Part shown: piece by piece, positions 16,989-26,091 of the stretch
How the letters are laid out: the number at the start of each line of letters is the position of its first letter
Position numbering within the stretch: position 1 is the first letter of the stretch
Origin: Paractinoplanes toevensis
GTDB lineage: Bacteria > Actinomycetota > Actinomycetes > Mycobacteriales > Micromonosporaceae
Reading direction: 5' to 3'
Assembly: GCF_018332695.1 (NCBI RefSeq)
Contig: NZ_BOQN01000003.1
Coordinates: forward strand, 90,623 to 154,622
Length of the DNA: 64,000 nucleotides
Notes under the pieces: generated by a model
Told to the model about the DNA's origin: nothing
What the model saw: the letters and a program-made list of their open reading frames with translations, nothing else
The model's database searches: none
Position numbers and translations under genes: made by a program

Positions 16989-19172
16989 ATGGCAACCCTG
17001 CTGCACCGCCTCGGACTGGGTGCCGTCCGGCACCGGCTCATCGTGACCATCGCCTGGCTGGTGGCGCTGGTCGCGGTCGGCGTCGGCGCGGCGACCCTGT
17101 CCGGGCCGACCGTCAACACGTTCTCGATCCCGGGCCAGGAGTCCACCACCGCGCTCGATCTGATGAAGCAACGCTTCGGCGACGCCTCGGCCGGGGCCAC
17201 GGCGCAGGTCGTCTTCGCCGCGCCGGCCGGTGACAAGGTCACCAGCGAGCAGAACGCGGCCGGAATCGCGCAGACCGTCGCGGCGCTGGGCAAGTTGCCC
17301 GGCGTGGTCTCGGCCAGCAACCCGCTCGACCCGAAGCAGCCGGTGGTCTCGCAGGACCAGTCGGCGGCGTACAGCACGGTCACCTACGGCGTGCAGGGCT
17401 CGGAGATCACCGTCGAGGAGCGGGAGGCGCTGCTCGCCGCGGTCGACCAGGCCCGGGCCGGTCAGCTGACGGTCGAGGTGCGGGGCGAGGCGTCCAAGGA
17501 GTCCGGTGCCGACGTCGGCGGCCCGGCCGAGGGTCTCGGCGTGGTGGTCGCCCTGCTGGTGCTGGCTCTGACCTACGGCTCGCTGGTCGCGGCCGGGATG
17601 AACCTGCTGACCTCGATCGTCGGCGTGGGTATCGGTGCGGCCGGCATCTTCACCCTGACCGGCTTCGTCGAGCTCCAGTCGACCACCTCGATCCTGGCGA
17701 TCATGCTCGGCCTCGCGGTCGGCATCGACTACGCACTGTTCATCATCACCCGGTTCCGCCAGGAGCTGCGGCGCGGCCTGCCGGTGTCCGAGGCGGCGGC
17801 GATGGCGGTCGGCACCGCCGGCTCGGCGGTCGTGACGGCCGGCCTGACCGTGGTGATCGCCCTGGCCGGCCTCTCGGTGGCCGGCATCCCGTTCCTCACC
17901 GAGATGGGTCTGGCCGCCGCGGCCACCATCGTCATCGCCGTGCTCGTCGCGATCACCCTGGTCCCGGCCATCCTGGGCTTCATCGGCCACCGGGCGCTGC
18001 CCAAGAAGCTGCGTAACGCCCCGCCGGTCGAGGTGCACGAGGACGAGAGCGGTCGCGGCTTCTTCAAGGGCTGGGCCGGCCTCGTCACCACCAGGCGCTG
18101 GGCCAGCCTGGTCATCGCGGTGGCCGCGCTCGCGGTGATCGCCATCCCGGTCACCCGGATGCAGACCTCGCTGATCCTCAAGGAGGTCCCGGGCAGCACC
18201 CAGGAGAAGGCCGACACGATCATCGCCGAGCGGTTCGGCCCCGGTTTCGCCGGCCCGCTGCTGGTGCTGGTCGACGGGTCCGGCTCGACCTCCTACGCCG
18301 CCACGGTGCAGCAGCAGGTCAGCGCCCTGCCCGGGGTGCTGGTCGCGACCGCGCCGCGGCCGGACGCGAACGGCTCGGCGGCGCTGATCACGATCATCCC
18401 GAAGACCGGGCCGGACGACACCGCGACCGTCGACCTGGTCCACGCCATTCGCGACAAGATCAACGACGGACCCGACGCCAAGGTGTACGTGACCGGGCAG
18501 ACCGCCATCAGCATCGACGTGTCCCAGAAGCTCGACCAGGCCCTGCCGATCTACCTGGTGCTCGTGGTCGGCCTCGCGTTCCTGCTGCTCGTCCTGGTCT
18601 TCCGCTCGGTCCTGGTGCCGGTGGCCGGCGTGCTCGGCTTCCTGCTCACGGTCGGTGCCGCTTTCGGCGCCACGGTCGCGGTCTTCCAGTGGGGCTGGCT
18701 GGACGTGGTGGTCAACGCCAAGGTCAACGGGCCGCTGCTGAGCCTGTCGCCGATCATCATCGTCGGCATCCTGTTCGGCCTGGCGATGGACTACATGGTG
18801 TTCCTGGTGTCGCGGATGCACGAGGCGCACGCCCACGGCGCCGAACCGCGGCAGGCCGTGGTGACCGGCTTCCGGCAGGCCGCCCCGGTGGTGGTCGCGG
18901 CCGCCACGATCATGTTCTCGGTCTTCGCCGGCTTCGTCCCGCAGGGCAACGACACGATCAAGCCGATCGCGTTCGCCCTGGCCATCGGCATCCTGTTCGA
19001 CGCGCTGGTGGTCCGGATGATCGCCATCCCGGCCGCGCTCGCGCTGATCGGCCGGGCCGCCTGGTGGCTGCCGAAGTGGCTGGCCGGGCTGCCCGAGCTG
19101 GACGTCGAGGGGGCGGCGCTGGAGCGTCGTGCACCGGCCCCCGCGGAGGGCGAGAAGGTCGCCGCCGGCTGA
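16989..19172 (+). CDS. MMPL/RND-family transporter (copy 2)
   Basis: The product has 727 residues from ATG 16989, 11 bp after the TetR stop, so the two genes are probably co-transcribed. Membrane helix 1 (LIVTIAWLVALVAVGVGAATL) is followed by an extracellular domain, a helix block (GVVVALLVLALTYGSLVAAG to TIVIAVLVAITLVPAILGFIG), a cytoplasmic loop, and a second half with the family motif LFGLAMDYMVFLVSRMHEAH. The LGLAVGIDYALFIITRFR motif closes the equivalent site of the first half. It is a full-length exporter and only a distant paralogue of copy 1, so the pair is not a recent duplication. Confidence 0.92.
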   Translation: MATLLHRLGLGAVRHRLIVTIAWLVALVAVGVGAATLSGPTVNTFSIPGQESTTALDLMKQRFGDASAGATAQVVFAAPAGDKVTSEQNAAGIAQTVAALGKLPGVVSASNPLDPKQPVVSQDQSAAYSTVTYGVQGSEITVEEREALLAAVDQARAGQLTVEVRGEASKESGADVGGPAEGLGVVVALLVLALTYGSLVAAGMNLLTSIVGVGIGAAGIFTLTGFVELQSTTSILAIMLGLAVGIDYALFIITRFRQELRRGLPVSEAAAMAVGTAGSAVVTAGLTVVIALAGLSVAGIPFLTEMGLAAAATIVIAVLVAITLVPAILGFIGHRALPKKLRNAPPVEVHEDESGRGFFKGWAGLVTTRRWASLVIAVAALAVIAIPVTRMQTSLILKEVPGSTQEKADTIIAERFGPGFAGPLLVLVDGSGSTSYAATVQQQVSALPGVLVATAPRPDANGSAALITIIPKTGPDDTATVDLVHAIRDKINDGPDAKVYVTGQTAISIDVSQKLDQALPIYLVLVVGLAFLLLVLVFRSVLVPVAGVLGFLLTVGAAFGATVAVFQWGWLDVVVNAKVNGPLLSLSPIIIVGILFGLAMDYMVFLVSRMHEAHAHGAEPRQAVVTGFRQAAPVVVAAATIMFSVFAGFVPQGNDTIKPIAFALAIGILFDALVVRMIAIPAALALIGRAAWWLPKWLAGLPELDVEGAALERRAPAPAEGEKVAAG

Positions 19173-19179
19173 TCGGTGT

Positions 19180-19239
19180 TTCGCCCGCTTCCTCCCGACT
19201 CGCCGGAAATCTGGCGAATATCCGATGGAAGCGGGCGAA
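19180..19239. terminator. Nested hairpin between the MMPL and DUF4011-helicase genes
   Basis: Perfect 13-bp arms TTCGCCCGCTTCC (19180-19192) and GGAAGCGGGCGAA (19227-19239) enclose a smaller hairpin CGCC/GGCG (19201-19216). It starts 7 nt after the MMPL stop and ends 40 nt before the next gene: terminator, or attenuator for the helicase. Confidence 0.6.
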
Positions 19240-19279
19240 TCGCCAGCGTGACAGCCGTCCGACTTGCTGCAATTGGGGG

Positions 19280-22200
19280 ATGCGGCCGGATGATGCAGCG
19301 GAACTGAGCGAGCAACCCGACGGCGAGGTCAGAGCTGCGCTCGAAACGTGGCGCTCGGGACTCGTCGACCTCACGGATGCCAACCGCCTGCTCAACTTCG
19401 GCCGAACGCCCTCGGACGCCGTGGAGATCACCGGGCCGTCCCCCAAGGGCATCCTCAAGGTGCTCCAGGAGGAGGGCGCGTTCGGCTTCCCCGGCGGCGA
19501 CGAGGACCCGGGCCGCCCGGTGCTCAAGACCGAGCTGGCCGAGCACGACCTCGGTGCGCTGCTGCACCGCTTCTACCGGCGCTCCCGGCAGGAACTGCTC
19601 GACCGGGGCGTCTGCTCGCTCTACCTCGCGCTCGGCATGATGCACTGGACCGACGAGCGCAACACCCCGCACCAGAGCCCGATCCTGCTGATCCCGGTGG
19701 AGATCGACCCGGCCGGACCGCTGCTGCGGGCCCGCAACGAGGACCCGATCGTCAACCCGGCCCTCGCCCTGCGGATGGATCCGCAGGGCATCGAGCTGCC
19801 CGAGGTCAAGGCGCTCGGCGAGCTCGACGTCACCGTGCTGTGGGCGCACATCGACGTGGCCATCGGCGAGCGGCCGGGCTGGTACGCCGACGAGACGGTG
19901 ATCCTCTCCACCTTCGGCGTGAACCGCGAGTCGATCCACGCCGACCTGCTGGAGAGCGAACCGCACATCGCCGAGCACCCGATCGTGCGTGCCCTGGCCA
20001 CCCGGGACGCCGAGCGGCGGTTCGCCTTCGACCCGGTCGACCTCGAGCGGATCGACGAGGTCGCGCCGGCCGAGGACGTGCCGTTGCTGCTCGACGCGGA
20101 CGCCTCCCAGCGGGCCTGCATCGCCGCCGCTACGGCCGGGCACAGCTTCGTGCTCGACGGGCCGCCCGGCAGCGGCAAGTCCCAGACGATCGCGAACATG
20201 GTCGGCTGCCTGCTGCACGCCGGCAAACGCGTTCTCGTCGTCTCGGAGAAGGCGGCCGCGCTGGACACCGTGCACCGGCGCCTCGACGAGGCCGGGCTCG
20301 GCAACTATCTGCTGCCGCTGCACAGCGACCTGACCGGGCGGCGGGAAGTGGCCGCGACCCTGGTCGAGGCGCTCGACACCGACCCGGTGCCGCTGGCCGC
20401 GATGGACCCGATCGACCGGCGCGCGGTGCGCGAACGGAGGGAACGGCTCACCGCGTACGCGGAAAGCCTCAATCGCGTGCGGCCGCCGCTCGGCCGGACC
20501 CTGCACGAGATCATCGGGGTGTGCGCCACCCTGCAGGACGTGGCCGCCGCGCCGGTGCCCACCGAGATCCCCGGGGAACTCACGCCGGACGCCCTGGAGC
20601 AGATCCGCGAAGCGGTCGGCCGGCTCGGCCGGCTGCGCAGCGAGAGCTACCTGTGGCGGGACGCGATCGAGCGGGAACCGCTGGAGATCACGCTGCGCAC
20701 GGCCATGGGCGCCCTGCGCGCGCTGGCCGAGACGGTGATCGCCAACGCGGCCCTGGCCGACGCGTTCGACCTGCACGAACCGGCCGGCGCGAGCACCCTC
20801 GCCGCGCTCGCCGGGCACGCCGGCCGCCGGCCCGGCGTGATCATGGAGGAGTGGCTGATCGCCTCCAGCCTGCAGCCCGTCCAGCAGGCCGCCGAGGAGC
20901 TCACCAAGCACCTGGCCGCGCTGCGCTACGGCGGCATCCCGTGGGCCGAGCTGCCGTCGGCGGCCGAACTCACCGCCGTGCCCGGCCTGGCGCTGACGCC
21001 CGAGGCGATCGACCTGCACCCGCTGAACGCGGCCCAGGCCGAGCACCTGGCCAACAAGTTCGCCGAGGAGGCCGACCGGCTGGAGACCCGGCAGGAGAGC
21101 CTCGACCGGGTCACCGCCCGGCTCGGCCTGCCCAACGTGGTCACCTTCCCCGACTCGGCCCGGGTCATCAAGATCGCCGAGTTGATCAACCGGGAGAACA
21201 AGCCGGAGGCCGCCTGGTTCGCCGAGGGCGGCATGGCCGCCGCGCACGCCGCCGTACGCGCCCTGCGCCGGGCCGTCGAGGCGGTCAACGCGGCCGAGCA
21301 GACCGCCCGCCGGCACTTCGACGAGGGCGTGCTCAACGAGCCGATCGAGGAGATGGCCGACCGGCTGACCAACCGGCGCGGCCCCCGCAAGCTGCTGCGC
21401 ACCTACCGGCGCGACAAGAAGGCGGCCATCGACGCGGCTCTGCCCGAGGTCAAGCCGGAGGACGCGGTCGCCAACGTCGAGGACGCCGCGGCCTGGAAGG
21501 CGGCCCTGGACGAACTGGACGAACTCACCGACGAGCACGCCGCGATCCTCGGCCGGCACTGGGAAGGTCTCGACACCGACTTCGCCGCGATCCAGGAGGC
21601 GCTGCACAACGCCGACGAGGTGATCCGGGAGACGCCGGCCGAGGCCCTCGCCGCGGTCGTCGTGCACGTCACCGCACCCCGGCCGAACGGCGCGCTGCTG
21701 CGCATCGTCAGCGAGGCCAGCGAGGAGTTCGCCCGGTTCCGCACCACGCTGCGTGAACCACCGGCCCGGGCCCCGCGGCCCGAACTGGGCGAGGGCGCCG
21801 TGCAGGACGCGGTCACCTGGCTGCGCGCGCACGTCGGCCCGCTGCGGGCCGCCGCCGAGATGCTGCGCGCCTACGGCGGGCCCACCGGGCGCGGCGACAT
21901 CACCCTCGCCGAGGCCGTCGAGATCGCCGAGCAGCGGCAGGCCGCCGTCGACGCCGAGGCCGCCATCTGGAGCAACGCCGGCCCGCACGCCTCCGTGCTG
22001 GGCTCGATCTACCGGGGCACCAAGACCAACGACGAGCTGATGAACCAGATCGTCGCCTGGACCGCCGAGGCCCGCCGCATCCACACCGGGCACGACGCCG
22101 GGCTCACCGCCGAGCAGGCGCACGCGCTCGCCGAGGCGACCCCCAGCGAAGGGCTGTCCGCCGCGGTGGCCGGCTGGGACGCGGCCCGCGATCAGGTGCT

Positions 22201-24073
22201 GAGCGCGTTCGGACCGGACCGGCGGATCGAGCTGACCACCCACCTCGGCGACTACGACAGCGCCCGGGACCTGCTCCTCCAACTGCTGCACGACACCGAA
22301 GGGCAGCAGGAGTGGTTCGTCCACTCCGACGCCCGGGACGTGATCCTCGCGTTCGGCCTCGGCGAGGCCCTCGAATACTGCGCCGACCACCACATCCCGC
22401 CCGACGAGATCTGGCCGGTGCTGGAGAAGGCGCTCTACCGGGGCTGGGTCGACGCCATCCTGCGTGACGACGAGGGCCTGCAACCGGCCGGCGCCGAGGA
22501 ACGGGTCCACCTCGTCGAGGCCTTCAGGCTGCTCGACCAGGAACTCAACGGGGGCGCGCTCGCCGACATCGTGTACGCCGTCGAAGCGCGCCGCCCGTCC
22601 GCGGCCAACGCCGGCGAACCCGCGCTGATCCGCCGCGAAGGCAGCAAACGCACCGGGCACCTCGCCGTCCGCGACCTGATCGCCCAGGCCCGGCACGCCG
22701 TGCAGGCGCTCAAGCCGTGCCTGCTGATGTCACCGCTCGCGGTGAGCCGGCTGCTGCCCCCGGAGATCGAGTTCGACGTCGTGATCATCGACGAGGCGTC
22801 CCAGGTGACCACCGCCGACGCGATCAACTGCGTGTACCGCGGGGATGCGCTGATCGTCGTGGGGGACGAGCGGCAACTGCCGCCGACCACCTTCTACGAC
22901 AAGATCGAGGACGACGTGGTCGACTTCCCGTCGATCTTCGATCTGGCCAAGGAGACCTTCCCGGTCCTGTCGCTGGACTGGCACCACCGCAGCCGGCACG
23001 AGGCACTGTTCGCCTTCGCCAATCTCGCCTATTACTCGGGGCGGCTGGTCAGCCTGCCGCGCGCCTACGCCCGGGAGCCCGACCACGGTGTGCAGCTCTA
23101 TCACGTCGACGGCATCTATCACCGCCTCACCACCTCGGACAATCCGATCGAGGCGGACGCGGTCGCGGCGCGGGTCCTGCACCACTTCACCCATCGGCCG
23201 GGGCGGTCGCTGGGGGTGGTGACGCTGTCGGTGGCGCAGGCCGACGCGGTCGACCTCGCCGTGCAGCGGATGATCTCCGAGCGCCCGGACCTCGAGCATC
23301 TGCTCGACGACTCCGACCGGCTCAACGGGTTCTTCGTGAAGAGCCTCGAAGCGGTGCAGGGCGACGTCCGGGACGTGATCATCCTGTCGGTCGGTTACGG
23401 ATACGACGACACCGACAAGATCAGTACGAATTTCGGGGTGTTGAATCGGCCCAGGGGGTGGCGGCGCCTCAATGTGGCCATCACCCGGGCCCGGCAGCGG
23501 ATCGAGGTCGTCTCCTCCATCCACGCCTCCGACGTGCCGGATATGGGGAACGAGAGCATTCGGCACCTCAAGGCGTTCCTGGAGTACGCCGAGCGGGACG
23601 CCGCCACGCTGGGCAAGGAGGTCACCGATCGGGAAGGCATGACCTCGTTCGAGGAGTCGGTGCTTTCCACGATCAAAGGCTGGGGCTTCGAGGTACGGCG
23701 TCAGATCGGTGCCGCCGGCCATTGGATCGACCTTGGAGTGTTGCACCCGGAGCACCCGGATGAGGTGTATGCCGTCGGGATCGAATTCGACGGGCCCGGA
23801 TATCGGAAGGTTGCCGCCGCCCGTGATCGGGATCGGTTGCGGGAGCAGGAGTTGCGGGAGCTCGGGTGGCATATGCACCGGATCTGGTCTACCGCCTGGT
23901 ATTCGAACCAGGCTGAGGAGGCCGGGCGGTTGCTGGGGGCTGTGCAGCAGGCCCTTGCTGATCCGGCGCCCGGGTTTGATCGGTTGCCGGGGCGGGCCTG
24001 GGGTGGCGTTACGCACCGGCCGATCGGGCACGTTCTGGTTGAGCCGTCCATGGAGGATATCGAGCGGCCATGA
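19280..24073 (+). CDS. DUF4011-SF1 helicase-nuclease protein, probable anti-phage defence
   Basis: The product has 1597 residues. The N-terminal DUF4011 domain (LVDLTDANRLLNFGRT, SLYLALGMMHW, SPILLIPVEI) occupies about residues 15-250. A superfamily-1 helicase core follows with Walker A GPPGSGKS (294-301), a long helical insert (about 420-1120), Walker B VIIDEASQ (Asp1171) and C-terminal motifs LEAVQGDVRDVIILSVGYG and RRLNVAITRARQRIEVV. The last ~140 residues (from about 1454) are a Vsr-like/REase_MTES_1575 nuclease with WIDL (Asp1484) and GIEFDG (Glu1502, Asp1504). As I recall, this architecture is listed among single-gene anti-phage systems (Hhe class). It is likely cytoplasmic, coupling ATP-driven DNA unwinding to cleavage. 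ATG 19280 follows a G-run directly, so its ribosome site is poor. It stands alone, with no methylase. Confidence 0.88.
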   Translation: MRPDDAAELSEQPDGEVRAALETWRSGLVDLTDANRLLNFGRTPSDAVEITGPSPKGILKVLQEEGAFGFPGGDEDPGRPVLKTELAEHDLGALLHRFYRRSRQELLDRGVCSLYLALGMMHWTDERNTPHQSPILLIPVEIDPAGPLLRARNEDPIVNPALALRMDPQGIELPEVKALGELDVTVLWAHIDVAIGERPGWYADETVILSTFGVNRESIHADLLESEPHIAEHPIVRALATRDAERRFAFDPVDLERIDEVAPAEDVPLLLDADASQRACIAAATAGHSFVLDGPPGSGKSQTIANMVGCLLHAGKRVLVVSEKAAALDTVHRRLDEAGLGNYLLPLHSDLTGRREVAATLVEALDTDPVPLAAMDPIDRRAVRERRERLTAYAESLNRVRPPLGRTLHEIIGVCATLQDVAAAPVPTEIPGELTPDALEQIREAVGRLGRLRSESYLWRDAIEREPLEITLRTAMGALRALAETVIANAALADAFDLHEPAGASTLAALAGHAGRRPGVIMEEWLIASSLQPVQQAAEELTKHLAALRYGGIPWAELPSAAELTAVPGLALTPEAIDLHPLNAAQAEHLANKFAEEADRLETRQESLDRVTARLGLPNVVTFPDSARVIKIAELINRENKPEAAWFAEGGMAAAHAAVRALRRAVEAVNAAEQTARRHFDEGVLNEPIEEMADRLTNRRGPRKLLRTYRRDKKAAIDAALPEVKPEDAVANVEDAAAWKAALDELDELTDEHAAILGRHWEGLDTDFAAIQEALHNADEVIRETPAEALAAVVVHVTAPRPNGALLRIVSEASEEFARFRTTLREPPARAPRPELGEGAVQDAVTWLRAHVGPLRAAAEMLRAYGGPTGRGDITLAEAVEIAEQRQAAVDAEAAIWSNAGPHASVLGSIYRGTKTNDELMNQIVAWTAEARRIHTGHDAGLTAEQAHALAEATPSEGLSAAVAGWDAARDQVLSAFGPDRRIELTTHLGDYDSARDLLLQLLHDTEGQQEWFVHSDARDVILAFGLGEALEYCADHHIPPDEIWPVLEKALYRGWVDAILRDDEGLQPAGAEERVHLVEAFRLLDQELNGGALADIVYAVEARRPSAANAGEPALIRREGSKRTGHLAVRDLIAQARHAVQALKPCLLMSPLAVSRLLPPEIEFDVVIIDEASQVTTADAINCVYRGDALIVVGDERQLPPTTFYDKIEDDVVDFPSIFDLAKETFPVLSLDWHHRSRHEALFAFANLAYYSGRLVSLPRAYAREPDHGVQLYHVDGIYHRLTTSDNPIEADAVAARVLHHFTHRPGRSLGVVTLSVAQADAVDLAVQRMISERPDLEHLLDDSDRLNGFFVKSLEAVQGDVRDVIILSVGYGYDDTDKISTNFGVLNRPRGWRRLNVAITRARQRIEVVSSIHASDVPDMGNESIRHLKAFLEYAERDAATLGKEVTDREGMTSFEESVLSTIKGWGFEVRRQIGAAGHWIDLGVLHPEHPDEVYAVGIEFDGPGYRKVAAARDRDRLREQELRELGWHMHRIWSTAWYSNQAEEAGRLLGAVQQALADPAPGFDRLPGRAWGGVTHRPIGHVLVEPSMEDIERP

Positions 24074-24111
24074 GCCTTTCGGGGCGCTGCCCCGGAGCCC
24101 GGCCTTGCGCC

Positions 24112-24133
24112 GATCTTGGAGAGTTTGCGTTCG
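24112..24133. repeat. GATCTTGG dispersed repeat, copy 1
   Basis: The 22-mer starting GATCTTGGAGAGTTTGCG differs at 2 positions from the one at 55741. It also forms one arm of a local hairpin (24118-24128 with 24142-24152). Confidence 0.5.
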
Positions 24134-24502
24134 GAGCGGGCGCGAACTCTCCACCTTTGGCCGCGGGTGGACGCGCTTGCCTGGCTGGGTGAGGTCGGCA
24201 CGGTCCGGCACTCGGTCGTCAACGAGTTCGGGCGGGGAGTTCATGCGCGCGGTCGACACGTTGGCGCACGTGCAGCGGCACCTGCTGTGGATGGCCCGGC
24301 GTCGCGCCGTGCTGAGGTGGATCTGCCGGAGGACGTCGTGGTTGCCCTCCGGCAGGTCACGGCGGTGGCCTCGCCGGAAGCGCTGGCCGGGGCCCTTGCT
24401 GCCGCCTGGGCCCACGGCCGGCGCTATGGGGAGCTGCTGGCCGGAGGCTCGGTGCCGGGTTCGCTGTTCGAGGAGCTGGACTCCGCCCTTGCCGGCCGCT
24501 AG
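24116..24502 (+). pseudogene. Frameshifted remnant of an unrecognised gene
   Basis: Protein-like sequence is split between two frames. LWPRVDALAWLGEVGTVRHSVVNEFG is in one; EFMRAVDTLAHVQRHLLWMA continues in the next from about 24237; EVDLPEDVVVALRQVTAVASPEALAGAL...LFEELDSALAG returns to the first frame from about 24317. Each part has normal composition, and the joins need two compensating shifts. The stop at 24500-24502 overlaps the convergent ndh stop by 4 bp, the usual arrangement for an intact gene end. No start or 5' part is visible. It is most likely a decayed 3' fragment. I do not recognise the family. Confidence 0.5.
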
Positions 24503-25851
24503 TCCTTGCGGACTATCGCCTCCAGGCGGGTGCGCTCGAACGGGTCGCCGTACTCCTCGATGGCTCGGCGGGCGAACGCCTGCTGGACCGTCGCCACTCG
24601 CTCCGAGCGGCCTCGGCCCAGGAAGCTGACCGCCCAGTGCATCACCGCGGTCACCCGGTTCTTGAAGCCGACCAGGTAGAGCAGGTGCACCGCCACCCAG
24701 ATCAGCCACGCGGGGAAACCGTCCAGGCGCAGCTTGCCGATGCTGGCCACCGCCGAGAAGCGGGAGATGGTCGCCAGGCTGCCCTTGTCGAAGTACTTGA
24801 ACGGCTTGGGGGCGGGCTTGCCCTCCAGGCGGTTCTTGATGGCTCCGGCGGCGTACCGGCCGCCCTGGATGGCCACCTGGGCCACGCCGGGCAGCTGCTG
24901 GCCGTGCTCGTCGTTGAGGTTCATCAGGTCGCCGAGCACGAAGATCTCGGGGTGGCCGGGGACCGTCAGGTCCTTCTCGACGAAGATCCGGCCGGCCCGG
25001 TCGGCTTTCGCCCCGGTCTTCTCGGCCAGTTTGCGGGCCAGCGGGGGAGCGGCCACGCCGGCCGCCCAGACCTTGGTCATCGAGCCGATGCGCTCGTGGC
25101 CCCGTTCGGTCTCCACCTCGATGCCGGTGGCGTCGACGCCGACCACCTTGGTGTTCAGCTCCACCTCCACGCCCAGCAGGTGCAGCTGGCGCAGCGCTCG
25201 CGTGGACAGGTGGTCGCCGAAGGTGTTCAGCACCGCGCCCACCGCGTCGACCAGGATGATTCTGGCCTTGCGGGGGTCGATGTGCTTGTACTGGCCGGGC
25301 AGGGTGCGGTGGGCCAGCTCGGCGATCTGACCGGCCATCTCGGTGCCGGTCGGGCCGGCGCCGACCACCACGAAGGTGAGCCAGCGGTCGATGTCTTCCG
25401 GGTCGGTGTGCAGGTCGGCGATCTCGAAGGCGCCGAAGATCCGCGCGCGCAGCTCCAGGGCGTCGTCGATGTTCTTCATGCCGGGGGCGTGGTCGGCGTA
25501 GCTGTCGTTGCCGAAGTAGGACTGGGTGGCGCCGGCCGCGACGATCAGCGTGTCGTACTCGACCTCGTAGTCGATGCCGGGGCCGGAGACCTTGACGACC
25601 TTGTTGTCGGTGTCGATCTCGCGGGCCCAGCCGAGGCGTACGTCCACGTTCTTCTGCCGTTTGAGCACCTCGCGGATCGGCGGCGCGATCTCGCCCTCGC
25701 TGAGGATGCCGGTGGCCACCTGGTAGAGCAGGGGCTGGAAGAGGTGGTACGCCGTACCGTTGATCAGGGTGATGTCGACCGGGGCGTTCTTCAGAGATTT
25801 GATCGCGAAGAGTCCGCCGAACCCGGCTCCGATGACAACCACACGATGCAT
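24499..25851 (-). CDS. ndh: NDH-2 type NADH dehydrogenase
   Basis: The product has 450 residues from ATG 25851, with GGGAG seven bases upstream. It is a single-subunit, non-proton-pumping NADH:quinone oxidoreductase. The N-terminal FAD site is VVVIGAGFGGLFAIKSL; YHLFQPLLYQVATGILS is the NDH-2 signature; FVVVGAGPTGTEMAGQIAELA is the NADH site; and FVLGDLMN holds the second FAD contact. The C-terminal part (LIWVAVHLLYLVGFKNRVTAVMHWAVSF) is the amphipathic/hydrophobic membrane attachment typical of actinobacterial enzymes. It works on the inner face of the membrane, passing electrons to menaquinone. It is monocistronic. Confidence 0.93.
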   Translation of the reverse strand: MHRVVVIGAGFGGLFAIKSLKNAPVDITLINGTAYHLFQPLLYQVATGILSEGEIAPPIREVLKRQKNVDVRLGWAREIDTDNKVVKVSGPGIDYEVEYDTLIVAAGATQSYFGNDSYADHAPGMKNIDDALELRARIFGAFEIADLHTDPEDIDRWLTFVVVGAGPTGTEMAGQIAELAHRTLPGQYKHIDPRKARIILVDAVGAVLNTFGDHLSTRALRQLHLLGVEVELNTKVVGVDATGIEVETERGHERIGSMTKVWAAGVAAPPLARKLAEKTGAKADRAGRIFVEKDLTVPGHPEIFVLGDLMNLNDEHGQQLPGVAQVAIQGGRYAAGAIKNRLEGKPAPKPFKYFDKGSLATISRFSAVASIGKLRLDGFPAWLIWVAVHLLYLVGFKNRVTAVMHWAVSFLGRGRSERVATVQQAFARRAIEEYGDPFERTRLEAIVRKD

Positions 25852-25995
25852 TTTGGCTCCCGTCTTTCACTACATAGAGCGCCCTGATCAGCGTGATTAT
25901 GCCGTGAAGCGGGACACCTCAAAGGGCCCGGCGACAAGAATCACGCTGAGTTGACCGGCTCCGCTTCGCTCCGCGGGAGCGATCGCCCTTGAGGC

Positions 25996-26064
25996 CAATG
26001 ACGAGGCCCCGGTTTTCCAACACCGCAAACCCCACGGCGTCGAAAAACCGGGGCCTCGTCATTG
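25996..26064. terminator. Terminator hairpin between ndh promoter region and the galactanase end
   Basis: Arms 25996-26018 (CAATGACGAGGCCCCGG...) and 26042-26064 pair at 22 of 23 positions. Outer GCGATCGCC strings at 25979 and 26068 extend the symmetry. It begins 27 nt beyond the galactanase stop on the minus strand. Confidence 0.75.
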
Positions 26065-26091
26065 ACGGCGATCGCCCAGCCCTTCCCGGGT

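Noticed and set aside
18791..22696. A 1300-codon open frame antisense to the helicase and MMPL genes
   Set aside because: Its composition (Gly, Arg, Val, Gln, His rich, no hydrophobic core) is that of a shadow of GC-rich third codon positions, and the plus-strand genes there have clear domains.
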